DNA of 64,000 nucleotides from Psychromonas sp. SA13A (GTDB lineage: Bacteria > Pseudomonadota > Gammaproteobacteria > Enterobacterales > Psychromonadaceae), in NCBI RefSeq assembly GCF_011378715.1, contig NZ_WTKU01000004.1:62001-126000 (forward strand), read 5' to 3'. The translations under genes were made by a program, and so were the position numbers. Below the pieces are notes generated by a model. That model saw only the letters and a program-made list of their open reading frames with translations, had not been told where the DNA came from and did not search any database. Positions 10,512-19,647 of the stretch are shown in pieces (position 1 is the first letter of the stretch; each line of letters begins with the position of its first letter).

Positions 10512-11900
10512 GTGAGTGAAACCTCTTTTGCATCCTTGCCACTATCAAACAGCCTATTAAGCAATTTAGACTCTTTAAACTACCTAAAGATGACTGAAAT
10601 ACAGGCTCAATCTTTACCATTAATTCTAAATGGAGAAGATGTGATTGCGCAGGGTAAAACGGGCTCAGGTAAAACAGCTGCGTTTACGTTGGGTATTTTA
10701 CACCGTTTAAACGTAAAACAATTTAGGATCCAGTCATTAGTTGTATGTCCTACTCGTGAATTAGCAGATCAAGTAGCGACTGATATTAGAAAACTAGCAA
10801 GGTCAATCCATAACATCAAAGTAATGACACTATGTGGTGGTACGCCACTGAGCCCACAGGCAGCTTCTTTAGAACACGGTGCTCATATTATCGTAGGTAC
10901 ACCTGGTCGACTTCAAGATCATTTAAGCAGAGGTTCTTTAAACCTTGAGCATGTCAGCGTATTAGTTCTTGATGAAGCGGACAGAATGTTAGAAATGGGC
11001 TTTCAAGACGCCATTGATAGCATCATAGAGCACAGCCCGAAACAACGCCAAACACTCCTATTTAGTGCCACTTACCCTGAGCAGATACAAAAAATTGCAC
11101 AGCGTATTATGAATGCACCAAAGCAAGTAACTGTTGCAACCACACACGATAATAACATTATCGAGCAAACATTTTATTCGGTACAAAATAACCAAGAAAG
11201 AATGATCGCGTTACGCTTGTTATTGAATCGTCACCAACCTGAATCTACTGTTGTATTTTGTAATACAAAGCGAGAAGTCACTGAAGTTGCTGAAGAACTC
11301 GCTAACCGAGGCTATAGTGCCATTGCATTACATGGTGATTTAGAGCAAAAAGATCGCGACCAAGCATTGATCCGTTTTGCCAACAAAAGTGCACGTATTT
11401 TAGTCGCAACCGATGTTGCTGCTCGTGGATTAGATATTGATAATTTAAGTGCGGTATTCAACTTCCATGTTGCTCATGACCAAGAAGTACATGTTCACCG
11501 TATTGGGCGCACCGGTCGTGCAGGTAGCAAAGGATTAGCCTTTACTTTCTTTAGCAATAAAGATGATTACCGTATTAAGTTATTAGAAGATATTCTAGAC
11601 CGTAATATCAGTGCTAGCCCGCTACCCGATGCCTCTTTACTTGAAGTAACACCACCACCATCAGAGATGATCACAATTCGTATTGAAGGTGGGAAAAAAC
11701 AAAAAATTCGCCCAGGTGATATCGTGGGTGCATTAACCGGCCAAGATGGTATTACCGGACAACAAGTAGGTAAAATTTACGTTGCCGATAACTGGTCTTA
11801 TGTTGCAGTTCATCGAGCATTACTAAAAGTTGCATTTAAAAAACTGAGCGAAGGAAAACTAAAAGGCAGAAAGTTCCGTGTAATGGTAGTAAGAGGCTAA
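10512..11900 (+). CDS. dbpA: ATP-dependent RNA helicase DbpA
   Basis: DbpA is a DEAD-box helicase that binds helix 92 of 23S rRNA and assists 50S subunit assembly. The 462 residues carry Walker A (GKTGSGKT), the DEAD box (VLDEADRML), SAT, and the motif VI HRIGRTGRAG. The C-terminal DbpA-specific RNA-binding domain is present at about 385-462 (ITIRIEGGKKQKIRPGDIVGAL). The start is a GTG with AGGAAA upstream. It is monocistronic, and a hairpin at 12042-12079 follows. Confidence 0.95.
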   Translation: MSETSFASLPLSNSLLSNLDSLNYLKMTEIQAQSLPLILNGEDVIAQGKTGSGKTAAFTLGILHRLNVKQFRIQSLVVCPTRELADQVATDIRKLARSIHNIKVMTLCGGTPLSPQAASLEHGAHIIVGTPGRLQDHLSRGSLNLEHVSVLVLDEADRMLEMGFQDAIDSIIEHSPKQRQTLLFSATYPEQIQKIAQRIMNAPKQVTVATTHDNNIIEQTFYSVQNNQERMIALRLLLNRHQPESTVVFCNTKREVTEVAEELANRGYSAIALHGDLEQKDRDQALIRFANKSARILVATDVAARGLDIDNLSAVFNFHVAHDQEVHVHRIGRTGRAGSKGLAFTFFSNKDDYRIKLLEDILDRNISASPLPDASLLEVTPPPSEMITIRIEGGKKQKIRPGDIVGALTGQDGITGQQVGKIYVADNWSYVAVHRALLKVAFKKLSEGKLKGRKFRVMVVRG

Positions 11901-12041
11901 CTTAGCAAGTACCAAGTAGCAACTAACAAGTGCCAATATAAAAATATTATGTAGTGATTATATTTATTCATTTAAAATTAATTACTTATAAGATTTTTAC
12001 TGGAATAAAGTAATTATACAAATCTAGCGTCTTAAAAATAA

Positions 12042-12079
12042 ATTTCCCGTTTAGTCTATGCCTCCTCTAAGCGGGAAAT
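12042..12079. terminator. Stem-loop downstream of dbpA
   Basis: The arms atttcccgtttag and ctaagcgggaaat pair over 13 positions with one G-U, and the loop is 12 nt. There is no clear T-run on the plus strand, but T-rich sequence follows on the minus strand, so termination in either direction would be modest. Confidence 0.5.
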
Positions 12080-12098
12080 ATTTAGAGGCTTATCTAGT

Positions 12099-12128
12099 CC
12101 TATAACCTATAACCTATAACCTATAACC
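12099..12128. repeat. Heptanucleotide tandem repeat (cctataa x4)
   Basis: Four uninterrupted copies of cctataa run from 12099 to 12126, followed by cc(cc). The repeat is outside any gene, about 300 bp upstream of ptsG. Perfect short repeats of this kind can gain or lose units by replication slippage. Confidence 0.85.
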
Positions 12129-12320
12129 CCTAAATTTTCTCCTATAATTACTTTCAGCCACCCTCTTCAAATATGACTTTTTTATAAACACTTTGTGCAG
12201 CAATAAACATCATTAACTTGCGATATCCTTAGACTATAAAAAAGGCTGTTTCAAATTTTAATTTGTAACATATTGCAACAGCACTATCTACAATGTAAGT
12301 AAACGTAACTTCTTATTTTA

Positions 12321-12336
12321 TGTGATCATCTACACA
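12321..12336 (+). promoter_or_regulatory. Candidate CRP-cAMP binding site upstream of ptsG
   Basis: The sequence tgtga-tcatct-acaca matches the CRP consensus TGTGA-N6-TCACA in nine of ten core positions, with A/T-rich flanks. It lies 87 bp before the ptsG start. CRP control of ptsG is well known in E. coli; here it rests on the sequence match only. Confidence 0.6.
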
Positions 12337-12422
12337 TTTTTTTTGAATTTCGATCGCTACACTCCCGTCATCAAATATCGCTACAGATATTTTATCAAAA
12401 CTTAACCACCTTGGAGTAATCT

Positions 12423-13829
12423 ATGAATATATTTGGGAATTTACAAAAAGTAGGGAAGTCTTTAATGCTTCCTGTATCAGTGTTACCTATTGCAGGTATT
12501 TTATTGGGTGTAGGTGCTGCTAAATTTAGTATCCTACCTGATGTTGTATCACAACTGATGGAACAAGCCGGTGGCGCAGTATTTGGTAACATGGCGTTAC
12601 TATTTGCTATTGGTGTAGCACTTGGTTTTACTAAAAATGATGGTGTAGCCGGTCTTGCTGCTGCAGTTGGTTATTTCATCATGATGCAAACTATTGAAAC
12701 ACTAGCACCAGGCGCGAACACAGGCGTATTAGGTGGTATCGTTGCCGGCGGTATTGCTGCTGCGATGTATAATCGCTTTTTCAACATCACATTGCCTGAC
12801 TACTTAGGTTTCTTTGCGGGTAAACGTGCAGTGCCGATTATGACGGGTTTTGTGGCAATTATCATGGGTGCTATTTTATCAATCATTTGGCCTCCAATTG
12901 GTGCAGGTATTGCTTCATTCTCTCACTGGGCTGCAAACCAAAACCCAACGGTAGCTTTTGGTATCTACGGTGTGGTTGAACGTTCATTAATTCCATTTGG
13001 TTTACACCATATCTGGAATGTACCTTTCTTCTTCGAAGCAGGTTCTTGTGTTAATTCAAGCGGTGAGCAATTAAACGGTATTTTAACTTGTTACTTATCT
13101 GCTGATGATGCTTCTCGTGCTGCTGGTAATGGTTTTGGTCAATTAGCTGGCGGTTACATGTTTAAAATGTTTGGTTTACCAGCCGCTGCTATTGCTATTG
13201 CACACTCTGCAAAACCAGAAAATCGTGCAAAAGTAATGGGTATCATGGTATCTGCTGCCTTAACATCATTCTTAACAGGTATTACTGAACCAATCGAATT
13301 CTCATTCATGTTTGTTGCTCCTGTATTATACGCTATTCATGCATTACTAGCTGGTTCAGCGTTTGTTGTAACTAACATGTTAGGTATGGTTCACGGTACA
13401 TCATTCTCACATGGTTTAATCGATTTCTTGGTACTTTCAGCTAACTCACAAAAACTTATCTACTTTATTGTTGTTGGCCTTATCTATGCAGCAATTTATT
13501 ACTCTTTATTCCGCATCGTGATCCGTGCTCTAAACCTAAAAACACCTGGTCGTGAAGATGAAGAGCAAGCTACAACGGCTAAATTAAACAATGAAGAAAT
13601 GTCTTCTGCATTAGTTACTGCATTTGGCGGTAAAGCAAACATCGTTAACTTAGATGCATGTATCACACGTTTACGTATTAGTGTTGCTGATATTGCACTT
13701 GTTGACCAAGCTGGTCTTAAAAAACTAGGTGCTGCTGGAGTGGTCGTTTCTGGTAATGGTGTACAAGCTATCTTTGGTACTAAATCAGATAACTTAAAAA
13801 CAGATATGGAAGCTTACTTAGGTAAATAA
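12423..13829 (+). CDS. ptsG: PTS glucose-specific transporter subunit IIBC
   Basis: This permease imports glucose and phosphorylates it at the inner membrane, using phosphate from EIIA-Glc. The 468 residues comprise a IIC domain (about 1-370, many membrane segments, GITEPIEF substrate-site motif) and a C-terminal IIB domain with the phosphorylated cysteine in [10 protein letters not shown] (about Cys413). There is no IIA domain, so it must use a separate Crr protein, as in E. coli. GGAG lies 7 bases before the ATG, a CRP-like site sits upstream, and a strong terminator follows. A sugar-binding protein with a two-component system lies just downstream on the other strand. Confidence 0.95.
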   Translation: MNIFGNLQKVGKSLMLPVSVLPIAGILLGVGAAKFSILPDVVSQLMEQAGGAVFGNMALLFAIGVALGFTKNDGVAGLAAAVGYFIMMQTIETLAPGANTGVLGGIVAGGIAAAMYNRFFNITLPDYLGFFAGKRAVPIMTGFVAIIMGAILSIIWPPIGAGIASFSHWAANQNPTVAFGIYGVVERSLIPFGLHHIWNVPFFFEAGSCVNSSGEQLNGILTCYLSADDASRAAGNGFGQLAGGYMFKMFGLPAAAIAIAHSAKPENRAKVMGIMVSAALTSFLTGITEPIEFSFMFVAPVLYAIHALLAGSAFVVTNMLGMVHGTSFSHGLIDFLVLSANSQKLIYFIVVGLIYAAIYYSLFRIVIRALNLKTPGREDEEQATTAKLNNEEMSSALVTAFGGKANIVNLDACITRLRISVADIALVDQAGLKKLGAAGVVVSGNGVQAIFGTKSDNLKTDMEAYLGK

Positions 13830-14245
13830 CCTTAAGGCACAAGTTTCTACCCAATATAAAATAGGCATCTTCGAGATGCCTATTTTTTTGTCTATTGGTT
13901 TTATTTATGGATTTTATCTCTTTGTGTCCTCTATGGCTTATATATATTTCAGTTACTACTCATATGCATTATTCAAGGCCTAGCTCGGACATTTAGACAA
14001 TGCCAAATAGCAATTTAAGCAAAGCAAATAGCTAGTCATTTATGCTTGTTAAAATGAACCTTAGCTTTGTTTTTGTTATTGGTTAGTGTTATTGGTAGCT
14101 ATAGGCTGTTATATATTTTTGTTATAGTTTTGTTATAGATAGGAATGAAAGCTCGACTTAGCCCGTTATATGTTCAACTTGATGCTTGAATCTGTTCGCC
14201 TCTCGACTGACTTATTTTTGCATATTGAATGGTCACGAGCTTAAC
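13830..14245. other. Intergenic region between convergent ptsG and the sugar-binding protein gene (416 bp)
   Basis: Apart from the ptsG terminator at 13860-13889 I see no gene. Around 14090-14150 the sequence repeats short motifs (gttattggt, ttgttatag) but without a long perfect unit. Confidence 0.5.
13860..13889 (+). terminator. ptsG terminator
   Basis: An 11-bp perfect stem (aataggcatct / agatgcctatt) with a 3-nt tcg loop and a seven-T tract lies 30 bp after the ptsG stop. Confidence 0.92.
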
Positions 14246-15487
14246 TTACTTTTTATTAACGGCTCTAATGGCTAACGCTAACTGTTTAGTTACTTGTTCA
14301 GCGCTGAGATTGTCACTCTTAAAATAAGTACTGATCACTTTCCTCATTTCACTTTGTAAAAAGCTGCTTGTAGCGATATTTTGAGAAAAAGAAGGGACTA
14401 AAGCGGACTGTTTAAAGTCACTGTATGATTTATGACTACAGGCATCAAAATCACTAATATCAATATCCGTTCGCACTGGAATAGAACCTTTATCAATATT
14501 AAAATCACGCTGTAATTGCTCTGAGAGAAGTGTATTTGCTAATATTTCCGTATTTAAATTATCACCATTTTGATGTTGCTTTTTAAAGAAAACAAAGCTG
14601 TCAATATTGTAACTAAACAAGTTTTTGCTTTCAGGGACATCCACACACAAGTAATCCTCATTAGCCACTTTACCAGAAGTGTGCCATAAGCCTTTTGCCC
14701 AATCACCCATGAATAACATGCCAGCTTTTTTATCGGTAAGCATTTGACTGGCAATTTCCCAATTTTTACCGACCATACCTTTATCGACATATTGATGTAA
14801 CCGTTTAAACAATCTAAACGCGTCGATCATGTCAGAGGAAATAAGAATCGATTCATCAAACTCTACAAAAGCACGTTTGTATTTTTCAGCTCCTAAGATC
14901 GACAACGCAACCGATTCGAATAATAAATTATCCTCCCAACTTGTACCGCCGTGAGACAGTGCAATATAACCTGCCGCTTGGATTTTATCTGCAATACTAA
15001 AGAACTCATCCCATGTAGTAGGGGGAGAGAGGTTAAGTTGATCAAAAATAGCCTTATTTAACCACAACCAATTGACGCGATGAATATTCAGTGGCAATGC
15101 CATATAGTGGCCTTGATAGGTGATAGTTTGCTTCACCACATCTGGAATATTTTTGTCCCATAATTTGTTATTTAATATATTATCAACTTCTTTTAACATG
15201 CCTATTTTTGACCATTCAGCAATGTCAGGACCTTTGATTTGCGCTGCATCGGGTGGATTACCGGATAATGCACGCATTTGTAATACTCGCATCGCACTGC
15301 CACCGCCAGAGCCCACAATCGCAAAGTCTTGCCAGCTTATGCCTTGTTTTGCTAATGCCTGCTTCAGTACCTTTTGTGCTTCAAACTCACCGGGAGCCGT
15401 CCACCAGTGCAATACCTCCAAAGAGTTTGCATTGCTTGGCATACTCAACAATAGAGGAATTAACGGCAGTATTTTTTTCAGTTTCAT
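14246..15487 (-). CDS. Periplasmic sugar-binding protein (GltB/GtsA-like glucose-type ABC solute-binding protein), orphan
   Basis: The mature protein begins LEVLHWWTAPGE after a signal peptide of about 22 residues, typical of family-1 carbohydrate-binding proteins. Segments such as NPPDAAQIKGPDIAEW, HRVNWLWLN, PPTTWDEFF, GMLFMGDWAKG and KGSIPVRTD are those I associate with glucose/mannose-binding proteins of the Pseudomonas type. No permease or ATPase gene is nearby. Instead the gene follows a histidine kinase and response regulator on the same strand, so it may act as a sensor accessory rather than for transport. The start at the ATG at 15487 puts the signal peptide at the N-terminus; ATG and TTG codons up to 18 bp earlier are possible. 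About 413 residues. Confidence 0.85.
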   Translation of the reverse strand: MKLKKILPLIPLLLSMPSNANSLEVLHWWTAPGEFEAQKVLKQALAKQGISWQDFAIVGSGGGSAMRVLQMRALSGNPPDAAQIKGPDIAEWSKIGMLKEVDNILNNKLWDKNIPDVVKQTITYQGHYMALPLNIHRVNWLWLNKAIFDQLNLSPPTTWDEFFSIADKIQAAGYIALSHGGTSWEDNLLFESVALSILGAEKYKRAFVEFDESILISSDMIDAFRLFKRLHQYVDKGMVGKNWEIASQMLTDKKAGMLFMGDWAKGLWHTSGKVANEDYLCVDVPESKNLFSYNIDSFVFFKKQHQNGDNLNTEILANTLLSEQLQRDFNIDKGSIPVRTDIDISDFDACSHKSYSDFKQSALVPSFSQNIATSSFLQSEMRKVISTYFKSDNLSAEQVTKQLALAIRAVNKK

Positions 15488-15554
15488 TTGTCTCATTAAT
15501 CGCAATTGCTATTTTCACCCAGCGTTTTAAGTTAGGGTCAGATGACCATTCAAT

Positions 15555-16988
15555 TTATTTTTTGTAATTGCGCGGGAAGATAATCACAACTTCCAACCCA
15601 CCCTGCTCACGATTGATCAGATGTAAATCACCATTATGAGCATGAATAATATTACGCGCAATACCCAGTCCAAGTCCATGTCCTTGGTCATCATTATGCA
15701 AGCGCTTATAGGGTTGAAAGATGGTTTTTAGTTCATGTTCTGGAATACCAGGCCCATTATCTTGAATAATAATTTCTAATTTTTCATCACTGTCAATCAC
15801 TTGCACATTAACCTTGCCGCCATATTTAACGCCATTTTCAATTAGGTTAGATAAGCAACGTTTTAACGCTAAAGGTTTGCCTTGATAAGGAGAAATACTA
15901 GCCGGTTGGATCACGATTTTTTCACTACGATTTTCACTAATTTGTAATAATAACTTAAGCACATCAACATACTGAATATTTTCATGAATATCTGTGTCTT
16001 GAACGCTTTGTATCGCGCCTTTTACCAGTATCTCTAAATCGTCTAAATCATGGTTAAAGCGCTCTGTTTGTTGCTCATCATCTAATAATTCGGCACGCAA
16101 TCGCAAACGAGTAATGGGCGTTTTTAAATCATGTGAAATAGAGCGAAATAACAATTCGCGATCTTGTATGTAACGTTGTAACTTTTGTTGCATACGATTA
16201 AAAGCACGTGTTGCATCAACGATTTCGGTGGCCCCGTGTTCCTTAAGTGGCGCTTGGTCTAGGTCAATACTCATTACAGAGACAGCCTTCGCTAATTTCT
16301 GTAAGGGTTTAGTTTGTTGCCTAAATAATAAATAGATAAATAACAATAATAATAATGTTGTAAAGAACAGGGTCAAAATCTGTTGCGCTGAGATCAACTG
16401 ATTATCCGAAAGTAAATAAGGGGGAGGTAAAATCGCGGCAAGATATAGCCACTCATTACTTTCTACTTCTATTTGCAACACCAATATAGGAGGCTCAGCA
16501 GTAGGGATAATGAGCGAATAAGCGCCCCATGACGGAGGCAGATCCTTTAATAGGATATCATTCTTTAATACGTGTAAATCATCTGGAGACGAGAATTCAA
16601 TTTCCAAATTCTTATCACCAGCGATACCCGTTGTTAATACTTCACTAACGGTTGCAATGACTTGCCTTTTCAATTTGCTATCTTGAATAGGATTAATGTC
16701 TATTTTTTCACTGTTCAGAGAAACAAAAAAACGACTCCCTCCCATGCCCCGCAATTGCTCGAGCACAAGATGACGATATTTAAGGGGTAAATCATTAAAA
16801 AATACGACGGTACTTAGCGCACTTTCAGCGAGATGTTGAGCATTAGCAATCACCGATTTTTTTTCACTCTCTGAGAACTGATGAACCCAAAAAAAGCTGC
16901 TAATAGCTTGCCCTGCGACAACAGAGCAAATCGTCAGTAATAACATGCGCGATATAAGTGAGCGAAAAAACAATTTAAACATCGACAT
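15555..16988 (-). CDS. Sensor histidine kinase (EnvZ/GtrS-like)
   Basis: A membrane-bound kinase of 477 residues: membrane segment 1 at about 13-33, a periplasmic domain of about 170 residues, membrane segment 2 at about 203-223, HAMP (about 224-275), a HisKA domain with the phosphoacceptor His286 (RSISHDLKTP), and an ATPase domain with N box (SNLIENGVKYGG), G1 (DNGPGIP) and G2 (GHGLGLGIARN). The periplasmic domain has no motif I can name. The start overlaps the response regulator stop by one base, so the two are translationally coupled, and the binding-protein gene follows about 70 bp later. The set resembles GltR-GtrS beside the glucose-binding protein in Pseudomonas; that parallel is an inference. 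Confidence 0.92.
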   Translation of the reverse strand: MSMFKLFFRSLISRMLLLTICSVVAGQAISSFFWVHQFSESEKKSVIANAQHLAESALSTVVFFNDLPLKYRHLVLEQLRGMGGSRFFVSLNSEKIDINPIQDSKLKRQVIATVSEVLTTGIAGDKNLEIEFSSPDDLHVLKNDILLKDLPPSWGAYSLIIPTAEPPILVLQIEVESNEWLYLAAILPPPYLLSDNQLISAQQILTLFFTTLLLLLFIYLLFRQQTKPLQKLAKAVSVMSIDLDQAPLKEHGATEIVDATRAFNRMQQKLQRYIQDRELLFRSISHDLKTPITRLRLRAELLDDEQQTERFNHDLDDLEILVKGAIQSVQDTDIHENIQYVDVLKLLLQISENRSEKIVIQPASISPYQGKPLALKRCLSNLIENGVKYGGKVNVQVIDSDEKLEIIIQDNGPGIPEHELKTIFQPYKRLHNDDQGHGLGLGIARNIIHAHNGDLHLINREQGGLEVVIIFPRNYKK

Positions 16989-17722
16989 TAATCAGCACTT
17001 TTGAGCGGTGCAATAAATAGATAACCTTTACCACGCACGGTTTTAATTATATTCGGAGCTTTGGCATCATCACCTAAAAAATGTCGTAAACGACTGACAT
17101 GAACATCAATGCCACGCTCATTAGCAAAGGCATCTCGACCATGTAATGCTTGGCATATTTGGTCTCTAGAAATAGGCTGCTTGTTACTGTGAATAAATAA
17201 CATTAACAATTGAAAGTCCGCCCCAGTTAATGTGAATACATTTTGATGATCATCTATTAGCACTTGCTGTTGTGTATCTAATTGCCAATGAGCAAAAGAA
17301 TAAAAACGCTTACTTTCTTGATTTTTTTGCTCATTATTTTGTTGTTGAGAAAAATGAGTGCGTCTTAATAACGCTTTAATACGTGCTAACAATTCGCGAG
17401 GACTAAAAGGCTTGGCAATATAATCATCAGCACCGATCTCTAAACCTAATACTCTATCCATTTCATCGGAGTTTGCTGTGAGCATTATAATCGGTACATT
17501 CGAATGCTGACGGATGCGTTGACACAGCGTAAATCCGTCATCACCTGGTAACATAATATCTAAAATAATTAAGTCTGGTGTATGTTGTGTTAATAACGAA
17601 TCCATTTCAATGCCTTCCGCAGCGGTGATCACATCAAAGCTATTTTTCGAAAGGTACTGTGCTAATAATTCTCTAATATCTTGATCATCATCAACGACTA
17701 ATATCTGTTTTATGTTACTCAC
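16988..17722 (-). CDS. OmpR-family response regulator
   Basis: The receiver domain (1-120) has the acidic pocket VVDDDQD, the phosphorylated Asp55 in LIILDIMLP, and the conserved Lys in IAKPFSPRE. The C-terminal winged helix (about 145-240) ends RGKGYLFIAP, as in OmpR/PhoB-type DNA-binding domains. I start at the GTG at 17722 (244 residues) because a GGGGG tract sits just upstream; the TTG at 17734 would overlap that tract. It is the first gene of a minus-strand unit with the kinase and the sugar-binding protein, and is divergent from the norspermidine operon. Its targets are unknown; ptsG, 3 kb away, is an obvious candidate. Confidence 0.93.
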   Translation of the reverse strand: MSNIKQILVVDDDQDIRELLAQYLSKNSFDVITAAEGIEMDSLLTQHTPDLIILDIMLPGDDGFTLCQRIRQHSNVPIIMLTANSDEMDRVLGLEIGADDYIAKPFSPRELLARIKALLRRTHFSQQQNNEQKNQESKRFYSFAHWQLDTQQQVLIDDHQNVFTLTGADFQLLMLFIHSNKQPISRDQICQALHGRDAFANERGIDVHVSRLRHFLGDDAKAPNIIKTVRGKGYLFIAPLKSAD

Positions 17723-17904
17723 TATTACCCCCAATTTATTACTATTTATGTGCGGAGAATACCCAAATAACCCAACATTGGGTAGTGTTAAAGATAGGAA
17801 ACCTCGAGTGCGTTTAAAGTGTTTATTTTTTACACTTTATATAAAAAATATAATTATTAATCAGTATGTTAATAAAAAAGGTTAATTTTAGTTAGTTTTT
17901 ACCC

Positions 17905-17932
17905 TTGCTATAGCAAAAATGGATGATAAAAT
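17905..17932 (+). promoter_or_regulatory. Candidate promoter of the norspermidine operon
   Basis: A -35-like ttgcta (17905-17910) and a -10-like taaaat (17927-17932) are separated by 16 bases. The -35 lies inside a 12-base palindrome, ttgctatagcaa (17905-17916), that could be an operator. Transcription would start near 17940, giving a leader of about 295 nt before dat. Confidence 0.4.
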
Positions 17933-17995
17933 GCGCGCGTTTTAACACTCAACCTATTTTATTATAACGACTAACCAAACACGGAGGCTCAAACA

Positions 17996-18097
17996 ATGCA
18001 ACACACTTACATTGACTCATCTGAACCTTTGAATCGTTATTTTACACCTCAAAATCAATACTTATTACAGTATCCTGGACGCACAGTAGAACCTTGA
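17996..18097 (+). CDS. 33-residue upstream ORF (candidate leader peptide) of the norspermidine operon
   Basis: A short ORF begins with ATG at 17996, preceded by a perfect GGAGG at 17983-17987 with 8-base spacing, the best ribosome binding site in this part of the window. It encodes 33 residues starting MQHTYIDSSEPLNRYF and ending YPGRTVEP before TGA, with no signal or membrane segment. The stop lies 137 bp before the dat start. A nascent chain ending Glu-Pro at a stop codon is known to slow termination, and TnaC, the tryptophanase leader, also ends in Pro-stop. I do not recognise the peptide. Its position, translation signal and ending suggest a regulatory leader, possibly sensing a polyamine. 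That function is an inference; translation itself is likely. Confidence 0.6.
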   Translation: MQHTYIDSSEPLNRYFTPQNQYLLQYPGRTVEP

Positions 18098-18174
18098 GCT
18101 AAGACGCTTAAAATCTTGTAGTGCAACGTATATTCGTAATTAAATTTATTGCTATACCTTATTTACACAATTCT

Positions 18175-18192
18175 GTTTATCTGCTGATAAAC
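18175..18192 (+). promoter_or_regulatory. Hairpin in the dat leader
   Basis: A perfect 7-bp stem (gtttatc / gataaac) with a tgct loop lies between the upstream ORF and dat and is followed by caatttt. It is too weak for a confident terminator but could be part of an attenuator. Confidence 0.35.
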
Positions 18193-18234
18193 CAATTTTC
18201 GTACTTTATTTATTTCCAATTAGTGGAGCGTATA

Positions 18235-19647
18235 ATGCAAAACGTCCTTAATTTAGCACCGGAGTGCAAATTAACAAACGAACTAGAAGTCCCTGTTATT
18301 ACAACACCGTATGACTTAACACCAGATGAAATGTTATTAAGCCAAGAACATTATGAATCTGAAGTTCGTTCATATCCTAGACGTTTACCTATTGCTATCA
18401 AAAGTGGCCGTGGTGCGATTATTGAGGATACTAAAGGACAAATATATCTAGACTGTTTAGCGGGCGCTGGTGCATTACCCTTAGGTTACAACCACAGTGA
18501 AATCAACCAAGTATTGATTAACCAAATCAATGCCGGTGTGCCTTACCAAACATTGGATTTAACAACACCTAGCAAAGATGCATTCATCAAAGCGGTGATG
18601 CAATTTCTACCGACTAACTTTGCTAAAACAGCGCGTATTCAATTTTGTGGACCATCTGGCGCTGATGCAGTAGAAGCCGCTATCAAACTAGCTAAGTTAT
18701 ACACCAAGCGTAATACCATGATTTCATTTCACGGTGCTTACCATGGTATGACTAATGGTTCTTTATCTTTAACGGGTAACTTAAGCTCTAAAAGTCGTCG
18801 CACTGGATTAATGTCAGACGTACATTTTATGCCTTTCCCATACAACTTGCGTTGTAAATTTGGTTTAGGTGGTGAGGAAGGCGCTGCGCAAAGCATTCGT
18901 TATCTTGAATCTGTCTTATGTGATGATGAATCAGGTATCACTAAACCTGCTGCCATCATCGTTGAACCAATTCAAGGTGAAGGTGGCGTATTACCCGCTC
19001 CCAAAAAATGGCTACAAGAATTGCGTCGTATTGCAACTGAACATGGCATTTTATTGATTTTTGACGAAATTCAATGTGGTATTGGCCGCAGTGGTGACCA
19101 CTTTGCGTTTGAAGAATCAGGTATTGAACCTGATGTACTTATCTTGTCTAAAGCCATTGGCGGCGGTATGCCAATGTCGATCATTTTATTTAATGAAAAA
19201 TTTGACTGTTGGAATGCAGGCGAGCACACAGGTACTTTCCGAGGCAACCAACTTGCGATGGCTAGTGGTGCAAAAACATTAGAAATTATTCAACGTGATA
19301 ACCTTGCTCACAATGCATTGCAACGTGGTGAACAACTTCGTGCTGCATTACGTGCAATTCAAGCTGACTTTCCACAAATTGGTGAAGTACGTGGGCGTGG
19401 TTTGATGAATGGTATTGAAATAGTTAAACCGGGTGTATTAAATAGCTTGGGTCAAGCCGAAGCAGATCCAGCATTAGCAATTGCAATTCAACGCGCAGCA
19501 TTAGAGTTAGGTTTGATCATTGAAAAAGGTGGCCGTCGTGGAGCGGTATTACGCTTCTTGCCACCACTTATCATTAGTGAAACGCAAATAGAATTTGTTG
19601 CAACGACAATGGCAAAAGCCATCAAAATTGCGGTGGAAGCACAATAA
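18235..19647 (+). CDS. dat: Diaminobutyrate--2-oxoglutarate aminotransferase
   Basis: This class-III PLP aminotransferase makes L-2,4-diaminobutyrate from aspartate semialdehyde and glutamate, the first committed step to 1,3-diaminopropane and norspermidine. From the ATG at 18235 (GGAG at 18225-18228) it has 470 residues. It shows the cofactor-phosphate motif CGPSGADAVEAA, IFDEIQCGIGRSG, the PLP lysine Lys306 in LSKAIGGGMP and the GEHTGTFRGN substrate-site segment. The frame stays open 38 codons further upstream but lacks a ribosome binding site there. The stop overlaps the ddc start (TAATG), so both are made from one message; in Vibrio I recall the two activities as a single fused protein. 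Confidence 0.93.
   Translation: MQNVLNLAPECKLTNELEVPVITTPYDLTPDEMLLSQEHYESEVRSYPRRLPIAIKSGRGAIIEDTKGQIYLDCLAGAGALPLGYNHSEINQVLINQINAGVPYQTLDLTTPSKDAFIKAVMQFLPTNFAKTARIQFCGPSGADAVEAAIKLAKLYTKRNTMISFHGAYHGMTNGSLSLTGNLSSKSRRTGLMSDVHFMPFPYNLRCKFGLGGEEGAAQSIRYLESVLCDDESGITKPAAIIVEPIQGEGGVLPAPKKWLQELRRIATEHGILLIFDEIQCGIGRSGDHFAFEESGIEPDVLILSKAIGGGMPMSIILFNEKFDCWNAGEHTGTFRGNQLAMASGAKTLEIIQRDNLAHNALQRGEQLRAALRAIQADFPQIGEVRGRGLMNGIEIVKPGVLNSLGQAEADPALAIAIQRAALELGLIIEKGGRRGAVLRFLPPLIISETQIEFVATTMAKAIKIAVEAQ

Larger units (their letters stand above)
11901..12422. other. Intergenic region dbpA-ptsG (522 bp)
   Basis: No gene is visible. It contains the hairpin at 12042-12079, a heptanucleotide tandem repeat at 12099-12128, and the ptsG control region with a candidate CRP site at 12321-12336. 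The first part also has a short string of aagta/caagt-type near-repeats at about 11904-11935. Confidence 0.6.
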
